In this document: piece by piece, positions 41,750 through 51,200 of the stretch
How positions within the stretch are numbered: the stretch's first letter is position 1
Layout: the number at the start of each line of letters is the position of its first letter
Assembly: GCF_003605435.1 (NCBI RefSeq)
Contig: NZ_QXQB01000003.1
Span: 248,001-312,000, forward strand
Length of the DNA: 64,000 bases
Direction of reading: 5' to 3'
DNA from: Paenibacillus pinisoli
GTDB lineage: Bacteria; Bacillota; Bacilli; Paenibacillales; Paenibacillaceae
Notes under the pieces: model-generated
What the model saw: only the letters and a program-made list of their open reading frames with translations
What the model was told of the DNA's origin: nothing
The model's database searches: none
Position numbers and translations under genes: made by a program

Positions 41750-42988
41750 TTAGATTGCCCAAGCTCCCTTGCGGAAGACCGGTACGACTGTGCCGTCAGC
41801 CTGAATGCCGTCGATATCCATCTCGGCAGAGCCGATCATAAAGTCGTTATGCGTAATGCTGGAGTTGACGCCATGAGCTTCAAGCTCCTCCGGCGACATC
41901 GTCTTGCCGCCTTCTACGTTGAACGCATAGCCGCTGCCGATGGCCAAGTGGTTGGACGCATTTTCGTCGAAGAGCGTATTGTAGAACAGGATGCCGGACT
42001 GGGAGATAGGGGACTCGTGAGGCACCAAAGCTACCTCGCCCAAATATTTGGCGCCATCGTCCACATCAACCAGCTTCTGCAGAATCTCTTCCCCTTCCTC
42101 TGCCTCCACCTTCACGACGCGTCCGTTCTCGAACGTCAGCTTGAAGCGGTCGATAATGTTGCCGCCATAGCTAAGCGGCTTCGTGCTGGATACATATCCG
42201 TTCGTGCCTGTCTTCACAGGAACAGTAAATACTTCCTCCGTCGGCATATTCGCCATGAAGGAGAAGCCCTTCTCGTTCGTGCTGCCTGCCGCTACCCAGA
42301 TATGCTTCTCATGCAGCTCGATTGTCAGGTCCGTGCCAGGCGCTGTGTAATGAAGCTTCTGGAAGCGGTGCGCGTTCAGCGTCTCGGCCTTCTGATGCAG
42401 TGTATCGTTATGCTTCACCCATGCTTGCACCGGATCGGCATCATGCAGACGGACGGAATCGAAAATCGCTTTCCAGAGCAAATCCACCGCTTCGCTTTCA
42501 GATACGTCAGGGAATACTTTTTTGGCCCATTCCGCGCCTGCCGCAGCTACGACCGTCCAGCTTACTTTATCCGATTGAATCGCTCTGCGGAATTCACGCA
42601 GGCCTTGGCCGGATGCCTTCTGGAATGCGGAGATGCGCTCCGACGGAATGCCTTTAAGCAGATCAGGGCTGGAAGCCGTGATCGAGATGAACGCCGCTCC
42701 GCGATTCACGAAGTCATTGCGCTTCGCTGTCTCCCACTCCGGGAAGTTGCTGAACACATCGTCCGCAGCTTTCTCGTATTTCAGACGGGACAGCTGGTCA
42801 TCCGCCCATTCCACATGGACATTGGAAGCTCCCGCTTCATAAGCCTTCGCAGCCACAAGCCGCACAAGCGGCGCGATCTCGATGGAGGCGCCGTTAATGT
42901 ATACCTCTTGCCCCTGCTGAATGTTAACGCCGGTGCGAACGATCAGCTCGGCATATTTCTCAAAGTACTGCTCCATATTTGTGCTCAT
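41750..42988 (-). CDS. aminopeptidase, M29 family (AmpS/PepS type)
   Basis: A 412-residue cytosolic metallo-aminopeptidase of family M29. The recognisable parts are the N-terminal YAELIVRTGVNIQQGQEVYI, metal-ligand Glu in the GTDLTIELHEKHIW and FMANMPTEEVFTVPVKTGTNG region, the catalytic Tyr/His region LGEVALVPHESPIS and the C-terminal NSSITHNDFMIGSAEMDIDGI. Such enzymes release N-terminal residues from short peptides with Co or Zn. ATG 42988 has GGAG eight bases upstream; the longer open frame is not used. Confidence 0.92.
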   Translation of the reverse strand: MSTNMEQYFEKYAELIVRTGVNIQQGQEVYINGASIEIAPLVRLVAAKAYEAGASNVHVEWADDQLSRLKYEKAADDVFSNFPEWETAKRNDFVNRGAAFISITASSPDLLKGIPSERISAFQKASGQGLREFRRAIQSDKVSWTVVAAAGAEWAKKVFPDVSESEAVDLLWKAIFDSVRLHDADPVQAWVKHNDTLHQKAETLNAHRFQKLHYTAPGTDLTIELHEKHIWVAAGSTNEKGFSFMANMPTEEVFTVPVKTGTNGYVSSTKPLSYGGNIIDRFKLTFENGRVVKVEAEEGEEILQKLVDVDDGAKYLGEVALVPHESPISQSGILFYNTLFDENASNHLAIGSGYAFNVEGGKTMSPEELEAHGVNSSITHNDFMIGSAEMDIDGIQADGTVVPVFRKGAWAI

Positions 42989-43043
42989 ATGTACATCTCC
43001 TCTATCAACAAAATAATGGATTCGGCATGCGCCTATCCTTAAT

Positions 43044-44030
43044 TTATGCACGATTCCAGTATACCACTCGGAGCGCCTCGATTTCATCCATGATCATCTT
43101 TCTTAGCGCGGACGGCTCCAGCGCTTCCATGCCCGCTCCGTAGCTAATCATAATCTGGCAAGCCGACTCCAGCGTCTCGAATTCGACTCGGGCCCTCACC
43201 CATTCTCCGCCTGCAGTGCCATCCTCTTCTTGATGAACAGACAGGACATACCTCTCTGAATTCAACTGGCGAAGAAGGCTGCGCTTCATCCTGACCAATG
43301 CCGGATAACGCGGCAGCTGGTCCTTGAATTCCGCCAAGGAGCGCTCCCAATATTCCGCGAGAATGAAGCCTTCCGGCGGGCGGAATCCGCCTGGCAGCAG
43401 CTCTGCAGACCGAAGCCTCGATACGCGGAAGGTTCTGATCTCATCCTCTTCCGTCAAGGCTGCGACGTACCAGACATTCCGCTTCGCCACCAATCCCAGC
43501 GGCCTGATCATGCGTTCATATACTGCACCTTCGCGCTCATAGGCGATATGCAGTTCCCGTTCTTCCCAGACCGCTTCCTGCACAACCGGCAAGAGCGGAT
43601 GCTGCACCTTGCCGAATTTCTCCGCATGCCAGCCCGCTCCGTCGATATGAATCTTGCTGCGGACCAGTTCGGCATTCTGCCTCGCCGCATCTGTCGTCGC
43701 CGCCAGCAGCTTCCGAAGCCCCGCCTCCAGCGATTGCCGCTGCCCCAGATCGCCAAGCGCTTCCCCTTGGCTGGACAGCAGCAAAGCCGTAAGCTCATCC
43801 GCATGCAGACCTGTCAGGCTAGCCCGATATCCTGGCGTCAGCAGCCAGCCTCCTTGCGGACCGCGCTCCGCATACACGGGCACGCCCGCGCTGCTCAGCT
43901 CCTCCATATCACGCAGAACGGTCCGCTCAGTGACCTCCAGCCGTTCCGCAAGCTGCTTCGATGTCAGCTTCCCCTCGGACTGCAGCAGCAATACAATAGA
44001 AACCAGCCTTCCTGCACGCATCCTCTTCAC
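43044..44030 (-). CDS. DeoR-like/WYL-domain transcriptional regulator (YafY type)
   Basis: A 328-residue regulator. The N-terminal HTH_11 domain reads RLVSIVLLLQSEGKLTSKQLAERLEVTERTVLRDMEEL; the middle is the WYL domain, with ERMIRPLGLVAKRNVWYVAAL and EDEIRTFRVSRLR, which binds a ligand or nucleic-acid end; the tail is the WCX extension. A YafY-like repressor of unknown regulon. It diverges from the SDR gene at 44157, which is the likeliest target. Confidence 0.9.
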   Translation of the reverse strand: MKRMRAGRLVSIVLLLQSEGKLTSKQLAERLEVTERTVLRDMEELSSAGVPVYAERGPQGGWLLTPGYRASLTGLHADELTALLLSSQGEALGDLGQRQSLEAGLRKLLAATTDAARQNAELVRSKIHIDGAGWHAEKFGKVQHPLLPVVQEAVWEERELHIAYEREGAVYERMIRPLGLVAKRNVWYVAALTEEDEIRTFRVSRLRSAELLPGGFRPPEGFILAEYWERSLAEFKDQLPRYPALVRMKRSLLRQLNSERYVLSVHQEEDGTAGGEWVRARVEFETLESACQIMISYGAGMEALEPSALRKMIMDEIEALRVVYWNRA

Positions 44031-44156
44031 CCTCTGTCCAATGATTGTCGTCTGCTTTTATTTTATCATGTTTATATGACAAGGGATGTCGTATACAGCC
44101 GCTATGCTTAAAGAGAAGCATGCGGATACTATATTGAGAGCGAAGGAGCTGGACAA

Positions 44157-45053
44157 ATGATGTCAACCAACAAACCGCTGAAAGGAAAAATCGCCGTTGT
44201 GGCCGGGGCTACCAGAGGGGCGGGCAGAGGCATCGCCGTCAGCCTGGGCGAAGCGGGCGCAACCGTGTACTGTACGGGACGCAGCATAGCCGGAAGCCCG
44301 TCAGATCTGAACCGGAGCGAGACGGTGCAGGAAACGGCGCAGCTCGTCACCGAAGCGGGAGGCAACGGCATCGCCGTTCGCGTCGACCATACGAATGAAG
44401 CCGATGTGGCGGCGCTGTTCGAGCAGATCAAGCGCGAGCAGAACGGGCAGCTGGATGTGCTCGTGAACAATGTTTGGGGAGGCGAGAAGCTGGTGGATTG
44501 GGACGCGCGATTCTGGAAGCATTCGCTCGCGAACGGCCTCCTTATTCAGGAGAGAGCCGTGAAGGCGCATCTCATCACCAGCTATTACGGCGCTCCTCTT
44601 ATGCTTGAGCAGGGATCAGGCCTTGTTGTCGAGATTACCGACGGGATCGATTACCGGTACCGGGGCAATCTATTCTACAGCCTTGCCAAAATCTCGTCGA
44701 TCCATCTGGCAGAAGCCATGGCCGCGGAGCTGAAGCCGCATGGCGTGTCCGCTGTCGCTGTGACGCCAGGCTTCCTCCGCTCCGAGGAGATGCTGGAGCA
44801 TTACGGCGTGGCAGAAACCAACTGGCAGGACGCCGTTGGGAGCGGCAAACCGAACGCTGAGCACTTCGGGCAGTCGGAGACGCCCCGCTTCATTGGCAGA
44901 GGCATCGCGGCGCTGGCAGCCGATCCGGATTATGCGGCGAAGAGCGGCGCCGTGCTGGCGAGCTGGGATTTGTCGGACCTGTACGGCATTATGGACATCG
45001 ACGGCCGATACCCGCATTGGGGACGCTATGCGAAGGAGCGCGGCTTTCTATAA
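44157..45053 (+). CDS. short-chain dehydrogenase/reductase
   Basis: A 298-residue SDR. The cofactor motif is GATRGAGRGIAVSLGEAGA; NNVWGG corresponds to the NNAG motif; the active-site Tyr/Lys are in FYSLAK (YxxxK). The long insertion after the NNVWGG segment and the C terminus suggest the DHRS1-like branch. Substrate unknown. GGAG stands eight bases before ATG 44157. Divergent from the WYL regulator. Confidence 0.88.
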   Translation: MMSTNKPLKGKIAVVAGATRGAGRGIAVSLGEAGATVYCTGRSIAGSPSDLNRSETVQETAQLVTEAGGNGIAVRVDHTNEADVAALFEQIKREQNGQLDVLVNNVWGGEKLVDWDARFWKHSLANGLLIQERAVKAHLITSYYGAPLMLEQGSGLVVEITDGIDYRYRGNLFYSLAKISSIHLAEAMAAELKPHGVSAVAVTPGFLRSEEMLEHYGVAETNWQDAVGSGKPNAEHFGQSETPRFIGRGIAALAADPDYAAKSGAVLASWDLSDLYGIMDIDGRYPHWGRYAKERGFL

Positions 45054-45084
45054 GCCTTCATAGAATTGGCTGCGCATGACGCGA

Positions 45085-45125
45085 GAAGCCTCCAGAACCA
45101 CCATGAACGTGGGCTGGAGGCTTCT
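45085..45125. terminator. bidirectional terminator between convergent SDR genes
   Basis: AGAAGCCTCCAG and CTGGAGGCTTCT are exact complements around an 17-base loop, placed between two convergent stop codons. Confidence 0.85.
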
Positions 45126-45138
45126 TCTATGCGTCGCC

Positions 45139-46008
45139 TTATCCGTTCACGATCTCTCCGCCGTTAATATGCAGGATCTGGCCTGTCATATAGCTGGAAT
45201 CTTCGCATGCAAGATAGACATAGGCTGCCGCCAGTTCATGGGGCTGGCCGGGCCTGCCCATCGGCGTATCCGAGCCGAAGGTCGACACCGCCTGCTGATC
45301 GAAGGAAGCCGGGATAAGCGGCGTCCAGATCGGTCCGGGAGCAACGCCGTTGACGCGTATGCCTTGTCCTGCGAGATTGGCCGCGAGCGCGCGAGTGAAC
45401 GATACGACAGCACCCTTCGTCGAGGAGTAGTCGATCAGCGTCGGGTTGCCTTTGTATGCCGTGATCGAAGCGGTATTAATGATCGTGCCGCCTTGCTTGA
45501 GATGAGGCATAGCCGCAATCGTCACATGGAACATGCCGAATACATTGGTGCGGAACGTCGCTTCAAGCTGCCTTGGCGTAATATCCTCCAGCTTCTGGCG
45601 CACATGCTGCTCTGCCGCATTGTTCACCAGAATGTCCAGCTTGCCGTGGGCTTCGATAGCTGCGCGGATGAGCCCTTGCCCGAACGTCTCGGATCCGATA
45701 TCGCCCGCTACAAGCTTGCATTTCACGCCATGCTGCTCCACAATCTCCTTCGTCCGGTTGGCATCGTCATGCTCGTCCTTATAAGCAATGACAAGCGATG
45801 CGCCTTCCTTCGCGTAAGCAACTGCGACCGCCCGGCCTATACCGCTGTCCCCGCCTGTAATGACCGCAACCTTGCCCTCCAGCTTGCCTGCCGCCTTGTA
45901 CTGATTCGTCTCGAAGATCGGCTGCGGGCTCATATCCGCTTCAATGCCGGGCTGTCTCTCCTGATTTTGAGGCGGGAACACTTGCTTCTTCTCATTGGAG
46001 TTCGCCAT
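45139..46008 (-). CDS. SDR-family oxidoreductase, general-stress type (YhdF/YdaD-like)
   Basis: A 289-residue SDR. The N-terminal extension KQVFPPQNQERQPGIEADMSPQP is characteristic of the YhdF/YdaD/GSP39 group. The cofactor motif is TGGDSGIGRAVAVAYAKEGA, NNAAEQH replaces NNAG, and the active site is DYSSTKGAV. Substrate unknown; in Bacillus relatives are sigma-B-dependent stress proteins. AAGGAGAGGG precedes the ATG. It lies just downstream of speD (14-base gap) and may be cotranscribed with it. Confidence 0.9.
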   Translation of the reverse strand: MANSNEKKQVFPPQNQERQPGIEADMSPQPIFETNQYKAAGKLEGKVAVITGGDSGIGRAVAVAYAKEGASLVIAYKDEHDDANRTKEIVEQHGVKCKLVAGDIGSETFGQGLIRAAIEAHGKLDILVNNAAEQHVRQKLEDITPRQLEATFRTNVFGMFHVTIAAMPHLKQGGTIINTASITAYKGNPTLIDYSSTKGAVVSFTRALAANLAGQGIRVNGVAPGPIWTPLIPASFDQQAVSTFGSDTPMGRPGQPHELAAAYVYLACEDSSYMTGQILHINGGEIVNG

Positions 46009-46022
46009 TCTTACCCTCTCCT

Positions 46023-46826
46023 TTACTTTGCAATATGATAAAAAATTTCGTCCATCTCGCGCCGGAGCAGCCTTTCAATCTCCGCCTGCTCGCCTTCGCT
46101 TAACGAGTCCTTCGTATACCCGAACAAATAATTGTTCAGATCGAACTGCTTCAGCCTGCATTTCGTATGGAACGTATTTTCCTGATAGATGTTCACGTCA
46201 ATCATGTCGTAGAGCCTGCTCTGCTCCTCCGGGATATAATTCTGGATCGAGTTGATCTCATGGTCGATGAACAGCATGTTGCCATCGATATCCCGGGTAA
46301 AGCCGCGCACCCTGTAATCGATCATCATAATATCCGTGTCGAAGGAATGAATCAGGTAGCGCAGCGCCTTCAGCGGCGATATCTCCCCGCATGTCGATAC
46401 GTCGATATCCGCGCGGAACGTGCTGATCCCTTCGCTCGGATGGTACTCGGGGTACGTATGCACCGTAATATGGCTCTTGTCCAGCGCCATGACGACAGTG
46501 GAGGGGAGCGGACCCGGGGTCTCCTCGAAGGAGTCGATCGGCACTTCCACGACAGGCCCTTCGGATACGAGAAGCGTTACGCTCGCCCCTTGCGGCACAT
46601 AATCCTGCTTCGCCGTATTGAGCACATGGGCGCCGATCATATCCGCCACATGATTCAATATCGAGGTGAGCCTGTCCGAATTGTATTGCTCGTCGATATA
46701 AGCGATGTACGCCTCCCGCTCGTCCTTCGTCTTCGTGTAGCAGATGTCATACATATTGAAGCTCAGCGATTTCGTCAGATTGTTGAAGCCATGCAGCTGA
46801 ATCCGCTGCTCCGGCGTCAGTTTCAC
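46023..46826 (-). CDS. speD: S-adenosylmethionine decarboxylase proenzyme (E. coli SpeD type)
   Basis: A 267-residue proenzyme that self-cleaves to create a pyruvoyl cofactor and decarboxylates SAM to supply the aminopropyl group for spermidine. The family signatures are very clear: [20 protein letters not shown], cleavage site Lys-Ser in [35 protein letters not shown], and [14 protein letters not shown]. This is the longer E. coli-type enzyme, not the short SpeH type of B. subtilis. An ATG lies seven codons upstream (46847), but GAGGTG is best spaced from the GTG at 46826. No spermidine synthase gene is nearby. Confidence 0.93.
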   Translation of the reverse strand: MKLTPEQRIQLHGFNNLTKSLSFNMYDICYTKTKDEREAYIAYIDEQYNSDRLTSILNHVADMIGAHVLNTAKQDYVPQGASVTLLVSEGPVVEVPIDSFEETPGPLPSTVVMALDKSHITVHTYPEYHPSEGISTFRADIDVSTCGEISPLKALRYLIHSFDTDIMMIDYRVRGFTRDIDGNMLFIDHEINSIQNYIPEEQSRLYDMIDVNIYQENTFHTKCRLKQFDLNNYLFGYTKDSLSEGEQAEIERLLRREMDEIFYHIAK

Positions 46827-46977
46827 TTGGGAGCACCTCTTTTCCATACCTACTATTTCCTTTTACCCCCCTGCCAATTCCATGAATCTGCCCTCGGCTA
46901 TTCCCTGCTCATCCGCCCATACCAAAAAGACACCCGCCTCGCTGCCCGTTATAGGGAACAAGGGGATGTCCTCGGCC

Positions 46978-47892
46978 TTAGCTTTCTTCGTTTTTTGCAA
47001 CGTCAACCACAATGCTTCCAATCAGCTTGCCGTTCATATAAGGCAGCAGCCGCCATTTGCCCGGCTCCGGCAGCATCATGGAGGATGGCAGTCTGTCATA
47101 GCTGCCCGCCGGCCCGTACTTGAGGATAGATAACAGCTTATCGCTGCCTTCCCTGACAGCCTTCACCTCAAAATCGCCCTTCTGAGCCAGATTCCTGTCC
47201 AAGAAGAACCACATATATTTGTTGTGTTGGTTGGCGATAAAGCCGGGATCAACGAAAGCAATGGTGCCCGGAATGCCTCTTAGCTCGTAGGTTTCCTTGG
47301 AGAAGGTTGGTGTAAGCGACCAGTCCGGCTCCGCGACCTCCAGCACCACATCCGCATAATGCTCACCGTCTAAAGTGAATTCATATCGCCACATTCCCGG
47401 CAACGGCAGCGCGAAGCTTGCGGTCCATCTCTCCAGCCCCTCGTAGCCTGAGCTCGGGGCCTCGACTACAAAAGGCTCAACAGCCTTTGTCCTCTCTCCC
47501 GTGCGCAGATGCACCGCCTCCAGAGAAAGCGTCTTTCCTCTCAACTCTTCGAATGGAGCTGCAAAATGAAACAGATATCCGTACGAAATGCCTGCCTTCA
47601 GCTCAGGGTCGGGGAATGCCTCCAGCAGCAGCTGTCCATCCCGATAATAAGCCTGACGCGCCTCTATTTGCTCCCCCCTGCTGAAGAGCGAGCTTCCGTC
47701 CATCGCATAAAAGATAACCAATCCGATAAAAGCGACCGCCCCCAGGAGCACGGCCGGCACCCTAAGGCTCCTTCTTACAGCACCGCCTTTCACACGGCTT
47801 CTCACGTTTTCCTTCAGCTCCTCTGTGAAACGGGACGAATCAAAGGGCGATTCCGCCAGCCGATCCTCCCAGCTCCGATCATGCTTGCTCAT
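46978..47892 (-). CDS. putative anti-sigma factor / membrane protein
   Basis: A 304-residue protein. The cytosolic N terminus of about 38 residues precedes one transmembrane helix (LRVPAVLLGAVAFIGLVIFYAM), and the remaining 240 residues are extracellular and beta-rich. It overlaps the ECF sigma gene by 14 bases (a GGGAGG site lies in the sigma coding end), which is the reason for calling it the cognate anti-sigma factor; no zinc-binding HxxxCxxC motif is seen. Start ATG 47892 is chosen over the upstream methionines because it is best spaced. Confidence 0.7.
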   Translation of the reverse strand: MSKHDRSWEDRLAESPFDSSRFTEELKENVRSRVKGGAVRRSLRVPAVLLGAVAFIGLVIFYAMDGSSLFSRGEQIEARQAYYRDGQLLLEAFPDPELKAGISYGYLFHFAAPFEELRGKTLSLEAVHLRTGERTKAVEPFVVEAPSSGYEGLERWTASFALPLPGMWRYEFTLDGEHYADVVLEVAEPDWSLTPTFSKETYELRGIPGTIAFVDPGFIANQHNKYMWFFLDRNLAQKGDFEVKAVREGSDKLLSILKYGPAGSYDRLPSSMMLPEPGKWRLLPYMNGKLIGSIVVDVAKNEES

Positions 47893-48442
47893 ACTCATGC
47901 CTCCCGTCTTCCCTGCGCGACCAGCATTCGGACATCTTTTTCCTGGCACGGGACAGCCTGGACTTGACCGTACCTTCCGGCAAGCCGAGCGCTGCTGCGA
48001 TCTCCTCCGTCTTCAGCCCGAAGTGATAGGCCAGGAGCAGCACTTCCCTATACTTCCTTGGCAGCTCCAGCACGGTATCCCATACCTCCCGCGAAGCCAT
48101 TCGCTCGAACGCGACTTGCTCGGCGGACGCTGAGGCGCCGTCCTCTCTGAACGAACCCATCAGCACGACTCTGCGCACAAAGGCATTGCGCAAATACCCC
48201 AGCGCCTTGTACCTCGTAATGCCAAGCAGCCAGCTCTTGACGCTGGCTTCGCCCCTGAAGCTGTACAGGCTGTTGTATGCCGCAAGAAACGCGTCCTGGG
48301 CTATGTCATCGGCAGCCTCCCTCTGGCGGGTCAGAAAGTAAGCGAAATTCCAGACATCCTCGCCATACTGACTCATCAGTTCCTCCAGCACGGCAGAGCG
48401 GTCGAAGCCCGGCGCCAGATGATGCAAGTAATGCTTCTCCAC
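47879..48442 (-). CDS. ECF RNA polymerase sigma factor
   Basis: A 187-residue sigma-70-family factor. Region 2 reads DVWNFAYFLTRQREAADDIAQDAFLAAYNSLYSFRGEASVKSWLLGI (quoted in outline), region 4 ELPRKYREVLLLAYHFGLKTEEIAAALGLPEGTVKSRLSRARKKM. GTG start with AGAGGTGA. It directs transcription of a small envelope-stress regulon; its own promoter is a likely target. Coupled to the putative anti-sigma gene downstream. Confidence 0.92.
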   Translation of the reverse strand: MEKHYLHHLAPGFDRSAVLEELMSQYGEDVWNFAYFLTRQREAADDIAQDAFLAAYNSLYSFRGEASVKSWLLGITRYKALGYLRNAFVRRVVLMGSFREDGASASAEQVAFERMASREVWDTVLELPRKYREVLLLAYHFGLKTEEIAAALGLPEGTVKSRLSRARKKMSECWSRREDGRHEYEQA

Positions 48443-48488
48443 TGCTCTTCACCTCTATGAATAAGTGTCTTCAAGCGGCCTTCCGGTT

Positions 48489-48515
48489 CCCGTTTTCCAA
48501 TATTTTATCGTTTCA
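48489..48515 (-). promoter_or_regulatory. candidate ECF-type promoter of the sigma gene
   Basis: On the minus strand TGAAAC (48515-48510), 17 bases, then CGGG (48492-48489). TGAAAC with a CG(T/G)-type -10 after 16-17 bases is the usual layout for Bacillus ECF promoters and would mean autoregulation. Confidence 0.4.
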
Positions 48516-48586
48516 TGTTCCGTATCCGGGGTTATTTACCTTAAAGCTATCATGATTCGAGAGCAATAGGGAAGGGGACGAATGAG

Positions 48587-49699
48587 ATGTCGTGGAGAGA
48601 AAAAAAGGGGCTGAAATGGCTCGTAGCCGCTATTCTGGTGCTGCTGTTGTTTTATCTGCTCCGCCTGAACCGCGAATGGCTTCGTCCCATCGGCGTCGTT
48701 CTGAATGCGGTGTTTTTTCCGTTCGCCGTTACCGGCGTCTTGTATTATCTGTTTCGCCCGCTCGTGGAATGGCTGGAGAGGCGAAAAGCACCGCGCGGGC
48801 TCGCGGTGCTTCTAGTCTTTGTCGCTATCGGCTTGTCGCTTGCAGGCATCATCTGGACGGCGGGGCCGTTCTTTCAGAAGCAATTCACCAGCTTCGCGGC
48901 GCAAGTGCCCGAGATGGTCGAATTCGTAGCCGACGGCATCGAGTCGCTCCGCAACGGGCAGGAGGCGCTGGCCCCGCCTATCAAGGAAGCGATCCCGAAT
49001 CTCAGCCAGGAGATCGGGTCGGAGTGGAACCGGTATGCAGGCTCCATCGCAAGCAGCCTGCTGCGCGTCTTCAACTGGATGAGCAATGCCTTGTTCGTCC
49101 TTGGACTCGTGCCGTTCATTCTGTTCTATATGCTGAAGGACGGAGACAAGCTTGTGCCCCGCTTAATCGCCTTGACGCCTCCAGCCTACAGAGAGCAAAT
49201 GCCCGCTTTGCTGAAGGAGCTGGACGAGACGCTGTCTTCCTTCATCCGGGGCAAAGCAGTCATCAGCATCGTTGTTGGCCTCATGCTGTTAGCGGGCTAT
49301 TCCATCATCGGCCTGGAGTATGCGCTAGTCCTCGCCGTCATCGGCATGCTCGCCAATATCGTGCCATTCTTCGGGCCGGTCATCGGCGCGGCGCCAGCCG
49401 TGTTGGTCGCGCTGTTCCAGGACCCCGTCAAAGCGCTGTACGTCGTGCTGGTCACCGTCATCATCCAGCAGATTGAAGGCAACTTCATCTCCCCGCAGGT
49501 CATGGGCAAGACGATGGACATCCACCCCGTCACGGTCATCGTGCTAATCGTAGCGGCAGGCAGTGTCTCCGGACTGATCGGCATCCTGATCGTAGTGCCT
49601 GTATATGCGGTTGTAAAAGTGATCATCAAGCATGGGCGCAATCTGTATCTGTCCCGTCGCCGCGAGCATGACAAAGGCTGCCACGGAAGTCGGTTATGA
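48587..49699 (+). CDS. AI-2E family transporter (PerM/YtvI-like)
   Basis: A 370-residue membrane protein with seven to eight helices; the family signatures are the central ALDETLSSFIRGKAVISIVVGLMLLAGY (given in parts) and the C-terminal IEGNFISPQVMGKTMDIHPVTVIV. Family members are described as exporters or ion antiporters; transport of autoinducer-2 is shown for only a few. Divergent from the ECF sigma gene. Its stop codon lies inside the downstream hairpin, so the last codons also form the stem. Confidence 0.88.
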   Translation: MSWREKKGLKWLVAAILVLLLFYLLRLNREWLRPIGVVLNAVFFPFAVTGVLYYLFRPLVEWLERRKAPRGLAVLLVFVAIGLSLAGIIWTAGPFFQKQFTSFAAQVPEMVEFVADGIESLRNGQEALAPPIKEAIPNLSQEIGSEWNRYAGSIASSLLRVFNWMSNALFVLGLVPFILFYMLKDGDKLVPRLIALTPPAYREQMPALLKELDETLSSFIRGKAVISIVVGLMLLAGYSIIGLEYALVLAVIGMLANIVPFFGPVIGAAPAVLVALFQDPVKALYVVLVTVIIQQIEGNFISPQVMGKTMDIHPVTVIVLIVAAGSVSGLIGILIVVPVYAVVKVIIKHGRNLYLSRRREHDKGCHGSRL

Positions 49700-49715
49700 C
49701 TTCCGGGCAGCCTTT
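49673..49715. terminator. bidirectional terminator overlapping the transporter stop codon
   Basis: AAAGGCTGCC..GGAAGTC and GACTTCC.GGCAGCCTTT form a stem around GGTTAT; the plus-strand stop codon (TGA at 49697) is within it. The minus-strand nucleoside-operon transcript ends into it from the other side. Confidence 0.8.
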
Positions 49716-49736
49716 ATTAGACCGTGGAGCTTCGCT

Positions 49737-51167
49737 TTATAGGAATACAATCATCGAAAGCACGAACATAAAGATGACTCCGGCAATCATTGGAACAGAC
49801 GTCCGTTTGACAATGGCGATCGGGTCGGCTTTCACCGTTCCGGCCACGATTAGGATTACTGCGGCTACCGGCGAGACGGCACGGAAGAGATTGCCCGACA
49901 GGCCAAGCGGAACGGAAATCGCAATCGGGCTAATGCCCGCTGCAACCGCCAATGGCACGATAAGCGGCACCATCGCAAAGATCAGGGCTGTGCCGCTTCC
50001 GCTCAAGATAACGATAAGAGCAGTCAGCGCTACCAGGATGAGCGGCAGGATAAAGTCCAGCCCATTCCCTTGAATATGCTGCATCGAGGTTTGAAGCTCG
50101 TCCACCAAACCAATCGATTTCAGACCCGTTACGAATACGGATGCGGCTACGAGCAATGCCACGATCGGAATAGCTCCGCCCATGCCTTTGAAGAAGGCTT
50201 CCGTCTTCTCCAAGACACTCTTATTTCCTTTATGCCTGATCAATTCACACACAATAGCGAGAATCAGGGATACCAGTGTCGCTACCTCTACACTAATGTT
50301 GATCGATTCGCCTGTCGTGATCTGAACAGCGTATACACCTAACAACAAGATGATAGGGAAGATCGGAAGAATCGCATATACCGTTTTGAACAGCTTGCCT
50401 CCGCTGATCTCAGCAACAGCTGGCGCATCAAGGTTCTCTGCTTCATCGGCTTTTACATTCAGCTTTTCTTTTTTATCCATTCGCTTCTGCCAGAAGTAAT
50501 GAACGATTGCGATAAAGATCAGCGTCGGAATGGACACGACGGCATGATAGTTGAAGACATAGTTCGTAACATTCATGCCCTCGAACATGGCATGCTTGGC
50601 CAATTCCTCGGCAATCGCCACGTTGTCGCTTCCTAGCGGAGTCGGTACAATGGTTGCCGACGTAGCGATGACCGCGCCTGCGGTCAGGGCTGTCATGCCC
50701 GCTTTTCTCAAGATCGGATAAAGAGTGGCGAGCAAGATGATTGCCAGGTTTGATGCACTAGGAATAACCAGGGACAATGCGTTGCCTAACAAGAATACGA
50801 TTGGTACCAAGATATATACGGATTTGATTTTGGCGATAGGTTTCGTTAACGCATTTACCGTCACCTCATTGGCGCCGATGGAGGACATGTAAGCCGTATA
50901 TCCGCCCAAGATAAGGACGATAAAGCCCGCGGCTCCAAAGGTTTGTTTGAACTGCGCAACTATGACTTCAAGCGGATCCAGCCAAAACGATCCCGTTGAC
51001 TCAAATCCTTTAATCGCAATTTCTTTTCCCATGCCCATGCTGATGAGGATGAGAATGATGCCCATCAAGAAGAGCGTAATTTTGATATCCATCTTTTTGA
51101 TCAGCATATAAATAACGATCGATACGGCTATAATCGCCGAAGCATACATGATGATGTTAGAATCCAT
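49737..51167 (-). CDS. DcuC-family membrane transporter, probably nucleoside/ribose-linked
   Basis: A 476-residue carrier with about twelve helices of the C4-dicarboxylate DcuC superfamily. It contains the diagnostic NALSLVIPSASNLAIILLATLYP and ILSGSGTALIFAMVPLIVPLA segments. Family members exchange C4-dicarboxylates, but this gene is the third after ribokinase and nucleoside hydrolase, 33 bases after the hydrolase, which suggests uptake of nucleosides instead. The function is inferred from operon context, not shown by the sequence. GGAAGG precedes the ATG. Confidence 0.8.
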   Translation of the reverse strand: MDSNIIMYASAIIAVSIVIYMLIKKMDIKITLFLMGIILILISMGMGKEIAIKGFESTGSFWLDPLEVIVAQFKQTFGAAGFIVLILGGYTAYMSSIGANEVTVNALTKPIAKIKSVYILVPIVFLLGNALSLVIPSASNLAIILLATLYPILRKAGMTALTAGAVIATSATIVPTPLGSDNVAIAEELAKHAMFEGMNVTNYVFNYHAVVSIPTLIFIAIVHYFWQKRMDKKEKLNVKADEAENLDAPAVAEISGGKLFKTVYAILPIFPIILLLGVYAVQITTGESINISVEVATLVSLILAIVCELIRHKGNKSVLEKTEAFFKGMGGAIPIVALLVAASVFVTGLKSIGLVDELQTSMQHIQGNGLDFILPLILVALTALIVILSGSGTALIFAMVPLIVPLAVAAGISPIAISVPLGLSGNLFRAVSPVAAVILIVAGTVKADPIAIVKRTSVPMIAGVIFMFVLSMIVFL

Positions 51168-51200
51168 GATGTTATTCCTTCCCTAATTGGAATGGTGTAG

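Noticed and set aside
48587..49699. Autoinducer-2 exporter as a quorum-sensing component
   Set aside because: The family name derives from one member; nothing in this context indicates AI-2 transport.
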